Positions 44,563 through 55,252 of a stretch of DNA of 64,000 nucleotides are shown in pieces. The stretch spans positions 1,054,001-1,118,000 of the forward strand of contig JADJCV010000004.1 in NCBI GenBank assembly GCA_016703025.1, given 5' to 3'. A program made the position numbers and the translations under genes. The notes below the pieces were generated by a model. The model searched no databases. It had not been told where the DNA came from and was given only the letters and a program-made list of their open reading frames with translations. The stretch's first letter is position 1; each line of letters starts with the position of its first letter. Source of the stretch: Candidatus Avedoeria danica (lineage in GTDB: Bacteria > Chloroflexota > Anaerolineae > Epilineales > Epilineaceae).

Positions 44563-45078
44563 TCAGCGAGCCCCGCCGAGCAGGTCCGCCAGCCCGCCGC
44601 CGCCGAGCATGTCCTGAATCGCCGGCATGAGCCCGCCCAGCTCGCTCGCGTCGAAGCCGCCCTGCTGCCGCTGCTTGCCGAGCTGGCCCATGATGATCGG
44701 CGCCAACATCGCCAGCGCGGCGCTCACCGTCGACGGGTCGAGGCCGAGGCGGCTCGAGATCTCCTTGACGATCGCCGATTCCTTGCCGCCGAAGACATGG
44801 CCCAGGATCGCGCCGCCGGTTTTCGTGTCGGCCTTGCCGAGGTAGCCGACAAGATCGTCGAGAATGCTCCCGTCGTGGTCGGCATCCAGCGCGCCGTTCA
44901 GCAGGTCGGCGCCCATCGCCGACTGGGCGTTCCCGGCCATGCCGGCCATCAACGCCGGGACGGCGCGGTTCACGATCTCGCCGGCGGCCGTCGGATCGAT
45001 CCCGAGCTGGGCGGCGATCTGGTTCACCGCAGCGGGGTCGATCTGGTCGAGCATCGCCTGAAGTTGGTCGGGGGTCAT
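44563..45078 (-). CDS. DUF937 (YidB-like) protein
   Basis: A 171-residue cytosolic protein of the DUF937 family: QLQAMLDQIDPAAVNQIAAQ, GGAILGHVFGGKESAIVKEI, ALAMLAPIIMGQLGK and a Gly-rich C-terminal GGGGLADLLGG are typical. The molecular function is not known. It is transcribed divergently from the cyclase-NACHT gene across 102 bases. Confidence 0.88.
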   Translation of the reverse strand: MTPDQLQAMLDQIDPAAVNQIAAQLGIDPTAAGEIVNRAVPALMAGMAGNAQSAMGADLLNGALDADHDGSILDDLVGYLGKADTKTGGAILGHVFGGKESAIVKEISSRLGLDPSTVSAALAMLAPIIMGQLGKQRQQGGFDASELGGLMPAIQDMLGGGGLADLLGGAR

Positions 45079-45142
45079 GTCGATCTCTCCTGGATTGGGG
45101 GGAAGGCCAGCGGGGCGGGTGCGCCCGAATTGCATCTGCGCC

Positions 45143-45172
45143 TTGTTGGATCGGCGCGGCCGCGCGTATTGT
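45143..45172 (+). promoter_or_regulatory. Predicted promoter of the cyclase-NACHT gene
   Basis: TTGTTG at 45143-45148, an 18-base spacer and TATTGT at 45167-45172. The -10 ends eight bases before the ATG at 45181, so the transcript would be leaderless or nearly so. No ribosome site precedes the ATG. Confidence 0.45.
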
Positions 45173-45180
45173 AGCGCCGC

Positions 45181-48537
<3,357 letters not shown>

Positions 48538-48989
48538 TCGCCGGGCAGGGCATTCGCCGGCGCTTGTTCGGAGCAGCTGGCCGCTATATCACTGCCGCTT
48601 CACTGCCTTCACGACTTGCAGCGTGATCACGTAGATCATCCCGCCGCCATATCCCCACATCATGTTCGCTTCGCAGCACGGCGTGAGGCGAACGATGCTG
48701 TCGCCCCAGCTGCGCAAGATCAGGGTCGTACGGACTGTTGGCTGCTCTTACCCCAGGTAGTCGTGCACGTGAGCACGGCCTTCGCGGGGCAGCACTCCAC
48801 TCACAGTTCGCACTTGATCTTCATCATGGCGGACACGGTGCTACCGCCCTTTCGGACCGCCTGCGTCATGAGCGCCTGCTCGATCACTGGCAGTTGGTCG
48901 ACGCCAAGCGCCTGAACCCCCTGACCTCGAGTGAGTGCCACGTCACGAGGTGCGATACAACCGACTGGCTTGCTCTCCGGCGCTGCCTG
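48538..48989 (-). other. Low-GC gap with minus-strand coding remnants
   Basis: About 450 bases with visibly lower GC than the flanks and no intact gene. On the minus strand, fragments read protein-like: one ends at 48801 (IEQALMTQAVRKGG, MMKIKCEL then a stop), another covers about 48589-48747 (TLILRSWGDSIVRLTPCCEA, MIYVITLQVVKAVKRQ). They are in different frames, which suggests a decayed, possibly foreign gene. Confidence 0.35.
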
Positions 48990-48995
48990 TATACT
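48990..48995 (+). promoter_or_regulatory. Probable -10 box TATACT of the sigma factor gene
   Basis: TATACT lies 73 bases before the ATG at 49069. GGCTTG about 17 bases upstream is the only -35 candidate. Same -10 hexamer as before smc and others. Confidence 0.4.
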
Positions 48996-49068
48996 CGCCG
49001 CCGACCGCGGCGCAGCGGCGGCCGCGCAGCCGCGCCCACCCGTGCTCGAAGTGCATACCCGTGAGGCC

Positions 49069-49659
49069 ATGTTCGCAGACTCCGACGCCGAAATCGTCGC
49101 CGCCACGCTCGCCGGCCGCACGGAGCGGTACGGCGCCTTGGTGGAACGCCACCAGCGCCGCTTGTTCCTCTCCCTGCGTCAGCTCACCGGCAGCGACCGC
49201 GACGCCGAGGAGATTGCCCAGGACGCGTTCGTCCGCGCCTGGGAGAACCTCAAGCAGTTCGACCCGGCCTACCCGTTCTTCCCGTGGCTTTCCCGCATCG
49301 CCGTCAACCTCTGGCACAACCGGACCCGGCGCGTGCGGCGCGAAGTGCCGCTGGACGACGGCGGGCGGGATGACGGCACGGACGGTGACGCAGCCGACGA
49401 GTGGCGCTTTGCGGACGACGCCCCCTCGCCCGACGTGCTGGCCGACGCCGTCGACGTGCGTCGCCGCGTCTGGCTGGCCGTCGACGCCCTGCCGGCCGAC
49501 GCCCGCGAGATCGTCGTGATGCGGCACGCGCTCGAGTTGTCGTACGAGGAGATCTGCGCGGCGACCGGTCTGGCGATGGGGACGGTGAAGAGCCGGCTGT
49601 CGCGGGCACGGGCGGTGCTGGCGGGGGCGTTGGGGGACCTGGAGGCAGCCGAACGTTGA
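49069..49659 (+). CDS. ECF RNA polymerase sigma factor
   Basis: Extracytoplasmic-function sigma-70 factor, 196 residues. Region 2 is ALVERHQRRLFLSLRQL to DAEEIAQDAFVRAWENL and FFPWLSRIAVNLW; region 4 is LPADAREIVVMRHALELSYE and ATGLAMGTVKSRLSRAR. It directs transcription of a regulon, commonly under an anti-sigma factor. None is adjacent on the same strand; the small membrane protein at 52973-53464 is a remote candidate. The ATG at 49069 is the most likely start; in-frame GTG codons lie a few residues upstream. Confidence 0.93.
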   Translation: MFADSDAEIVAATLAGRTERYGALVERHQRRLFLSLRQLTGSDRDAEEIAQDAFVRAWENLKQFDPAYPFFPWLSRIAVNLWHNRTRRVRREVPLDDGGRDDGTDGDAADEWRFADDAPSPDVLADAVDVRRRVWLAVDALPADAREIVVMRHALELSYEEICAATGLAMGTVKSRLSRARAVLAGALGDLEAAER

Positions 49660-49668
49660 TCGTCGCGG

Positions 49669-50352
49669 CTACGACGATCCGTTCTCTCTCAGTCGCCGCG
49701 CCTCCGCCTGCAACCCCTTGAAGAACTCGCTCTCCGTGATCTCCGCCACGCTCTCCGCCCGCCGCGCCTGATCGATCTCGACGCGCAGCGCCGCGAGCGC
49801 GCGGACGAGCTCGCGCTCCCGAGCGCGGACGGTGGCGAGCATGGCGGTGAACGAGGCGACGAAGCGGGCCGTGTCGTCGTCCTCCGCCGCTTCTGCCGCG
49901 GCGGCGATGGCCGCCTGGGCCTCGTCATAGCGGCCGTCGGCGACGAGCTCGGCCCAGGCGATGAGGTGGTCGATATGGCGCAGGTTGCGGCGCAGGCGGC
50001 CGCCGGTCAGCGTGAGCAGGCGCGCCGCCAGCGCCGGCGAGCGGGCGAGCGCGTCGATGAAGACCGCGCGGCGCAGCACGTGCAGCGTCGCATCGCTCGC
50101 GGCGGCCACGCCGGCCGTGCGCGTCCCGCCGTCCAGCAGCGCCAGCTCGCCGAACGTGGCGCCGGGCCCGAGGCGTTCGAGCACGACACGGCGGCCGTGA
50201 TCGTCCGCCAGGTAGGCCTCGACCGTCCCGCTCTGCACGACGTAGAAGGCATCCCCCGGATCCCCGGCCTCGAACAGGACATCACCGGCGGGCACGGACA
50301 CGCGCTCCCAATCCGACAGCGGAACGCCGAGGTCCGGCAGTGGCACCGTCAT
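49669..50352 (-). CDS. Cyclic-nucleotide-binding protein with helical tail
   Basis: A 227-residue protein with an N-terminal cNMP-binding domain (VLFEAGDPGDAFYVVQSGTV, phosphate cassette FGELALLDGGTRTAGV with the ligand-binding Glu and Arg) and a helical, probably coiled-coil C-terminal half rich in Ala, Glu and Arg instead of a DNA-binding helix-turn-helix. So it is a cNMP receptor rather than a CRP transcription factor. It ends the minus-strand operon from 53464 and lies about 1.1 kb after the predicted nucleotide cyclase gene. Confidence 0.87.
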   Translation of the reverse strand: MTVPLPDLGVPLSDWERVSVPAGDVLFEAGDPGDAFYVVQSGTVEAYLADDHGRRVVLERLGPGATFGELALLDGGTRTAGVAAASDATLHVLRRAVFIDALARSPALAARLLTLTGGRLRRNLRHIDHLIAWAELVADGRYDEAQAAIAAAAEAAEDDDTARFVASFTAMLATVRARERELVRALAALRVEIDQARRAESVAEITESEFFKGLQAEARRLRENGSS

Positions 50353-50385
50353 CCGTCCACGCCCGCCGGTCGGGGCGCCACGCGC

Positions 50386-50724
50386 CTAGCCACCCGTCCG
50401 ATCGTCCAGCAGCGCCCACAGATCGATCGGCAGCTCCCGCGTCTGCCGCTGGCCGAAGTCGACGTTGTAGCGCCGGACGCTGCCGACGTCCTCGGCACGC
50501 GCGAACCCCTTGGCCTCGAGGTCCGCGAGCAGACGACGCGCCTCGTCGACGCCCACGCCAAGCGCGTCGGCCGCGTCCTCGGCCGCGACGTCGCCCTTGC
50601 GGGCCACCCACTGGACCAGGCGGCGCAAATCATCCGGCAGCTCGATGAGATCCTCGGGGCTGACGCCGGCGCGGGGCGATTCGCGGTCCATCGCCTCCTG
50701 CATGCGCGCGAACAGATCGTCCAT
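50386..50724 (-). CDS. Small winged-helix-like protein
   Basis: A 112-residue protein. LPDDLRRLVQWVARKGDVAA, EDAADALGVGVDEARRLLADL and EAKGFARAEDVGSVRRYNV have the layout of a winged helix (helix, helix, recognition helix, wing). DNA binding or protein interaction is possible. GGGGGAGGAAC directly upstream is a strong ribosome site for the ATG at 50724. It lies in the cNMP/MinD operon. Confidence 0.7.
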   Translation of the reverse strand: MDDLFARMQEAMDRESPRAGVSPEDLIELPDDLRRLVQWVARKGDVAAEDAADALGVGVDEARRLLADLEAKGFARAEDVGSVRRYNVDFGQRQTRELPIDLWALLDDRTGG

Positions 50725-50750
50725 TCCGTTCCTCCCCCTTCGCGGGCCCG

Positions 50751-50963
50751 TCAATACAGCTCGGGCATCGGGATCGGCGCGGGATGGGGCCGGCACGTCT
50801 GGCACCACAGCGCGTTCGACACGGCGATCGCCTTCGGCGTCTGCGCCTCGCCGACATACACCGTCAGGACGTAGACGTGCGGCCGATAACAGTCCTCGCA
50901 GATCAGCCGGCCGCAGAACGGACAGATGCCGATCGGCTCGCCCTTGCAGCGATGGCACCTCAT
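50751..50963 (-). CDS. Small zinc-ribbon protein
   Basis: A 70-residue protein with four CxxC-type pairs: CHRC, CPFC, CEDC and CQTC, spaced like a B-box or double zinc ribbon (MRCHRCKGEPIGICPFCGRL). The ATG overlaps the stop of the MinD-like gene (ATGA), so it is translationally coupled. Probably an adaptor for the ATPase; no enzyme motif is seen. Confidence 0.8.
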   Translation of the reverse strand: MRCHRCKGEPIGICPFCGRLICEDCYRPHVYVLTVYVGEAQTPKAIAVSNALWCQTCRPHPAPIPMPELY

Positions 50964-51775
50964 GGGGTTGCCGTTCGCGGTGGCGTCGGCCCAACCGGCG
51001 ACGTCGTCGTCGACGGCGCCCCCGTCATCGCGCCGACGACGTGCAGTGCCACGCCACGCAGCTCGCTCGTCAGCGGATCGTCCGGATACCGCACGCCGAA
51101 CAGCTCGGCGCTCGACAGCCGCATGAGCGCGTCGCTGTGCGGCAGCACCGCCAGCACCGGGCAGCCGTACGCCGCCTCGACGTCGCGCTTCAGCGCCGCC
51201 AGATCGGTCCCGTCGGGCACCTTGTTCACGACGATCGCGAGTTCGGGCACCTCGAGCCGCCGCGCCACGTCGATCGTGACGCTCGTGCCCTGGTAGTCCT
51301 GCTGGTCGGGCCGCAGCACGACGACGACGCAGTCGCTGATCGCCACCGAGAGCAACGTCTCGGGGTTCAGACCGGGGTGGGTGTCGATGAACAGCGCATC
51401 GAGCGCCAGGGCCGACTTCAGGCGGCGGAAGCCGTCGTTCAGCCGGCCGACGTCGAATCCCTCGCGCAGAACCTTCGTGATCGCGCCCGTGTTCAGGCTG
51501 CCGGGCACGAGGAACAGCCCCGGCCCGACCTCCGCCTCGGCCACCGGGTAGGCCGCCTCCTCGATCGCGCACTTGCCCCACAGGTAGTCGTTCAGCGTCG
51601 GCCCGGCGGGCGTCGACGACCACCCGAACGGGACGTGCAGCCCCGGCGACTGGATGTCCGTGTCCACGACGCCGACGCGCCGCCCTGCCTGCACCGCCAG
51701 TGCCGCCAAGTTGGCCGTCAGGTTCGTCTTGCCCGTGCCGCCGCGATAGGAATGGATCGAGATCGTCCTGCCCAT
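50960..51775 (-). CDS. MinD/ParA-family ATPase
   Basis: A 271-residue deviant-Walker ATPase. The P-loop is at the N-terminus (SIHSYRGGTGKTNLTANLA) with the signature lysine; GVVDTDIQSPGLHVPFG and DALFIDTHPGLNPETLL are switch I and II; VVNKVPDGTD is the base-binding motif. No C-terminal amphipathic membrane helix is obvious; the tail is Thr/Pro-rich. Such ATPases position cell-surface or signalling complexes. Start at ATG 51775 follows a GGGGG tract; neighbours are a zinc-ribbon protein and a PrsW-like protease. Confidence 0.9.
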   Translation of the reverse strand: MGRTISIHSYRGGTGKTNLTANLAALAVQAGRRVGVVDTDIQSPGLHVPFGWSSTPAGPTLNDYLWGKCAIEEAAYPVAEAEVGPGLFLVPGSLNTGAITKVLREGFDVGRLNDGFRRLKSALALDALFIDTHPGLNPETLLSVAISDCVVVVLRPDQQDYQGTSVTIDVARRLEVPELAIVVNKVPDGTDLAALKRDVEAAYGCPVLAVLPHSDALMRLSSAELFGVRYPDDPLTSELRGVALHVVGAMTGAPSTTTSPVGPTPPRTATP

Positions 51776-51792
51776 GCCGCCCCCTGCCGAGA

Positions 51793-52893
51793 TCACTGCG
51801 CCCGCTCGTCGAGCGTGTCCCAGAGATTATCCGCCCCGTCGTCGGTCGCCGCAACCGCCTCGTCCAGCCGCGCCCACAGCGTGTCGTCCGCGGTCGGCCA
51901 GACGGCGCGCACGTAGGCCATCACGTATACGCCGATCGCCCGCTGCGCCTCGTCCATCGCGCGCTGCAGCGCGGCGGCCTCGACCTCGAGCCGCTCCTTC
52001 AACGCACCGGCCGGCGCCAGCGCGGCAGCCTGCCGCTTGAGGCCGAACCGCGCCTGCAGGCGGAGCAGGTCGCCGACCTCCGCCGCACGCGCGGCCCCGA
52101 AATGCGCCTCGACCGGCGCGAGCAGCGTGCGCACCTGGCGCAGCCGCTGGACGGCGCCAGCCTCGGCCTCGGTGACGCCGACGTCGGGCGCCAGCGCCTG
52201 TCGCAGCCACGACCGCTCCTCGTGCAGACCCTGGACGATCATCGCCGCTACGGCCGCGACGCCGCACAGGCCGAGCCCGATTGCGCCGTAGACGCGCACG
52301 GCCGGCGACAGAACGTCCACGGCCGCGGTCCAGCCGTTGAACGCCACGTGCAGCACGATCGCCGCCGCAAGCCCGCCCGCCAGCGCCACCGCGCGGCGGG
52401 CATCCCGCCCGAACCGCCACCGCCCGAGGGCCACGCCCACCAGCGCACATGCCGTGCCGTGCATGAGCGACGCCCCGAACACGCGGTTGATGCTCAATCC
52501 AAGACCGTCCGCCGCCGGTGCGCCGAGCAGGTAGACGAGGTTCTCGATCATCGCGAAGCCCGTGCCGGCGGCAAAGCCAAGGATCGCGCCGTCGACGAAG
52601 TACGTGAAGCTCGGGCGCCGCACTTGGTCCACGAGGACGACGGCTTTCACGAGCTCCTCCGCGACAGGGGCCACGGCGACGATGACGACGGCCCTCGCCA
52701 GCACGCCGAGCGCGGCGCCGTTCACCGCGTAGGCGATCCCGAACGAGGCAATCCCCCAGCCGATGCACAGCGCGACGGCGCGATGGTCCGTCGAGGCGTA
52801 CAAGTCGAGCCGGCGCACGACATACAGGAACAGGAGCGGGATGAGAACGGAAACGACCGCGGCCGCGATCGTCGGCACGGCGCCGGGCGGCAT
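51793..52893 (-). CDS. PrsW-like intramembrane protease
   Basis: A 366-residue polytopic membrane protein of the PrsW/CPBP-like glutamic protease group. Family motifs: PVAEELVKAVVLVDQV (Glu-Glu), FVDGAILGFAAGTGFAMIENL, MHGTACALVGVALG and VLHVAFNGW supply the two Glu and two His. The last 130 residues are a soluble helical domain. PrsW in Bacillus cleaves an anti-sigma factor; the small single-pass membrane protein upstream would be a candidate substrate. The ATG at 52893 touches a hairpin element that fills the gap to the preceding gene. Confidence 0.85.
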   Translation of the reverse strand: MPPGAVPTIAAAVVSVLIPLLFLYVVRRLDLYASTDHRAVALCIGWGIASFGIAYAVNGAALGVLARAVVIVAVAPVAEELVKAVVLVDQVRRPSFTYFVDGAILGFAAGTGFAMIENLVYLLGAPAADGLGLSINRVFGASLMHGTACALVGVALGRWRFGRDARRAVALAGGLAAAIVLHVAFNGWTAAVDVLSPAVRVYGAIGLGLCGVAAVAAMIVQGLHEERSWLRQALAPDVGVTEAEAGAVQRLRQVRTLLAPVEAHFGAARAAEVGDLLRLQARFGLKRQAAALAPAGALKERLEVEAAALQRAMDEAQRAIGVYVMAYVRAVWPTADDTLWARLDEAVAATDDGADNLWDTLDERAQ

Positions 52894-52898
52894 GCGGT

Positions 52899-52975
52899 TA
52901 GTACCCCACCACTGGACACGCCCGTGGTGGCCACCAGAGTGGGCAACCCCTGGACTCCACAGTAGTGGGGTACTA
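52899..52975. repeat. 77-bp hairpin/MITE-like element
   Basis: TAGTACCCCACCACT (52899-52913) and AGTAGTGGGGTACTA (52961-52975) are inverted repeats with one mismatch. Inside lies the perfect 12-base palindrome TGGTGGCCACCA. The element supplies the TAG stop of the preceding gene (52973-52975) and ends six bases before the PrsW-like start; there is no T run. It resembles a small non-autonomous mobile element or an intercistronic regulatory hairpin. Confidence 0.75.
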
Positions 52976-53464
52976 GCGGCGCCGGAGCCACGCGGCGGCG
53001 AGGCCGACGCCAAGGGCGACGAGCGCGACGACGAGCAGCACCGGCGCGGCGATGCCGGCCGCGGCACCGCTCAGCGAGCCGGCCGTGCCCACATCGCCGG
53101 CCGACCACAGCGCGAAGGCCAGAACCGCCGCCAGCGAACCGACGGCCACCGCGGGGCCGAGATCGATGCGCCCCAGGGCAGCCCGCAGCCGCGCGACCAG
53201 ACCGACGGCTTGTGCGCGCGGCGCCCCGTTCGACGCCGGCGCCGCGCCGGCCGTCGCGGCACGGCGAGCGATGCGCTCCATGACGATCGGCACGAGGTTG
53301 GGCGTCGCCCCGGCCGTCGGCGGCTCCTGCAGCGCCTCATGAAGCGCCACCAGACGTGGGTCGTTGGCCGGCTCGGCGTCCGCGCCGGCGCCGTGCTCGC
53401 CGCCGAGACGACGGGTGCGCGCGGCGTCCGTCAAGGTGTCGAGCTTGCGGTTGGGGTCCGCCAT
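52973..53464 (-). CDS. Small membrane protein heading the MinD/PrsW operon
   Basis: A 163-residue protein that I do not recognise. A soluble N-terminal half (LVALHEALQEPP, PNLVPIVMERIARR) precedes two hydrophobic helices (AVAVGSLAAVLAFALW and LLVVALVALGVGLAAAWL). The layout, a short helical cytosolic region before membrane helices, is compatible with an anti-sigma-like protein, but no zinc-binding HxxxCxxC is present. ATG at 53464 has GAGG eight bases upstream. The stop lies inside the hairpin element. Confidence 0.65.
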   Translation of the reverse strand: MADPNRKLDTLTDAARTRRLGGEHGAGADAEPANDPRLVALHEALQEPPTAGATPNLVPIVMERIARRAATAGAAPASNGAPRAQAVGLVARLRAALGRIDLGPAVAVGSLAAVLAFALWSAGDVGTAGSLSGAAAGIAAPVLLVVALVALGVGLAAAWLRRR

Positions 53465-53518
53465 GGCCATCCTCACCCTCGTGGGTCCGCTCCCTCAGCG
53501 CGCCGCTGCGAGCTGTGC

Positions 53519-53524
53519 AGTATA
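53519..53524 (-). promoter_or_regulatory. Probable -10 box TATACT of the MinD/PrsW operon
   Basis: TATACT on the minus strand, 55 bases before the ATG at 53464. The same hexamer appears before other genes in this window. Confidence 0.4.
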
Positions 53525-53689
53525 CACACGGCGGGCGCGGCTTGTTCCGCGCCGTGCGCCGCTCACCCGACACCAAGCGACTCGCTCCGGTGTTAGGATG
53601 GGTGGGGGGCTCGGGCAAGCACGGGATCGGCGCTCGGCGCCGCAGCGTCGACGCGCGCCGCAGGCGCGACGACGGACAAGGAGCGATGG

Positions 53690-55252
53690 ATGCAGACGAG
53701 AACGAGTACCCCCCACACGTCGCCGAACCGCTGGCACATGGCGGTGATCGCCGCCGCCGCGTTCGCCCTCGGCACGGCGGCGGGGATCTGGACGTCGACC
53801 GTGGCGCCGCATCCGTCCGACGACCGCCGGGTGCACGCGCAGGCGGCCGATCCGCGCCAAGTCCCTGCGAGGCGCGTCCATCTGCCCTTCGTACTCAAGT
53901 CGCCCCTGTGCCGCGTCGAAGGCACGTACGTCGACGTCGTCCTCGTCCTCGACCGCTCGACCTCGATGCGGCGCTCGATCGAGCCCGGAACGCTCTCCAA
54001 GAACGATGCCGCGATTCAGGCGGCGCACGATTTCGTCGGGCTGCTCGACCTCGCGCCCGACGCCTCCGGCCGGAGCGATCAGGTGGCCGTCGTCGGCTTC
54101 AACGACACGGCGTGGACCGCGCAGCCGTTAACGGACGATGCCGCGGCGGCCGGCGCGGCGCTCGACGCGATCGCCGAATCGCTGTCGGACGGCACGCGGC
54201 TCGATCTCGCGTTCGCCGGCGCCGCGGCGGCGCTGGCGGGCGCCGGGCGGCGCAGCACGAACAAGGCGCTCATCGTCGTGCTGACGGACGGCCTGCCCAA
54301 TCGGGTGCCGTTCGGCCCGGGGAGCCCGTACCCCGGCAGCCTGCGCCAGGAGGACGCCGTGCTCCAGGCGGCCGCGTCCGCCAAGGCACCCGGCGCACGC
54401 GTCTACACGATCGGCCTCGGCAGCGCGACCGACATCTCCGTGGATCTGCTGACCTCCTGCGCCAGCGATCCGTCCTACTTCCACCACGCCCCGCGGCCGG
54501 AGGACCTCGCCGCGATCTACGGCCGGATCGCCACCCAGCGCCGGATCTGCGACCCGCCGCCGACCGCGACGCCGGTCCCACCGACGGCAACCCCCACCGT
54601 GACGCCGAGGCCGAGCCCGACGGCGTGCATCCCGTCCGTGACGCACACGGACGTCTCCGTCGTCCTCGACCTGTCGACATCGATGAACCGCGCGACGCGC
54701 AGCGGCCAGACGCGCTTGGACGCGGCGCTCGCGGCGGCGCGGCAGCTGGTCGGCCTGCTCCGCTTCACGCCGGACGCGCGCGGCGGATACGACCAAGTGG
54801 CGATCAGCGGCTTCCACGGCGAAGCGTTCACGGCGATCGGCTTGACACGGGACGCGGCGGCGGCGGACGCCGCACTGCAGGACTTGGCCCAGCGACTGAA
54901 CCGCGGCACCCGACTCGACCTCGCGTTCGTTCAGGGCCAAGCGGCGCTCGACGCCGGCCCGCGGGGGATCGGCAACACGCCGGCGCTCGTCGTCCTGACG
55001 GACGGTCAGCCGAACGGCGTGCCGGCGGATCCGGGGCTCACGGACGCCGAGACCGTCCTCGAGCGCGCCGCGCGCGCGAAGGCGGCCGGCACGACGGTGT
55101 TCACGGTCGGGCTGGGCGATCCGGACGAGATCGATCGGGCGCTCCTGCAAGCCGCCGCGAGCGACCCGTCGCTCTTCTTCGAGGCACCGGACGGCGACGA
55201 CCTCGCGGCGATCTACCGCCGGATCGCGGGCCGGCTCACGGGTTGTCCGTAG
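53690..55252 (+). CDS. Exported protein with two von Willebrand A domains
   Basis: A 520-residue secreted or anchored protein. Signal segment AVIAAAAFALGTAAGIW; then RRVHLPFVLKSPLC just before the first domain. Two VWA domains (about 80-285 and 325-515) each keep the MIDAS metal site: VLVLDRSTSM and VVLDLSTSM for DxSxS, VLTDGLPN and VLTDGQPN for the Asp. A Pro/Thr linker (TPVPPTATPTVTPRPSPT) joins them. Such domains bind proteins through a divalent metal. AAGGAG at 53678-53683 supports the start. Its stop overlaps the convergent NRPS gene by 17 bases. Confidence 0.92.
   Translation: MQTRTSTPHTSPNRWHMAVIAAAAFALGTAAGIWTSTVAPHPSDDRRVHAQAADPRQVPARRVHLPFVLKSPLCRVEGTYVDVVLVLDRSTSMRRSIEPGTLSKNDAAIQAAHDFVGLLDLAPDASGRSDQVAVVGFNDTAWTAQPLTDDAAAAGAALDAIAESLSDGTRLDLAFAGAAAALAGAGRRSTNKALIVVLTDGLPNRVPFGPGSPYPGSLRQEDAVLQAAASAKAPGARVYTIGLGSATDISVDLLTSCASDPSYFHHAPRPEDLAAIYGRIATQRRICDPPPTATPVPPTATPTVTPRPSPTACIPSVTHTDVSVVLDLSTSMNRATRSGQTRLDAALAAARQLVGLLRFTPDARGGYDQVAISGFHGEAFTAIGLTRDAAAADAALQDLAQRLNRGTRLDLAFVQGQAALDAGPRGIGNTPALVVLTDGQPNGVPADPGLTDAETVLERAARAKAAGTTVFTVGLGDPDEIDRALLQAAASDPSLFFEAPDGDDLAAIYRRIAGRLTGCP

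Noticed and set aside
48713..48830. MMKIKCEL-UGA-VECCPAKAV as a second selenoprotein
   Set aside because: The reading ends after about 25 more codons, no conserved family is recognised and the region looks decayed.
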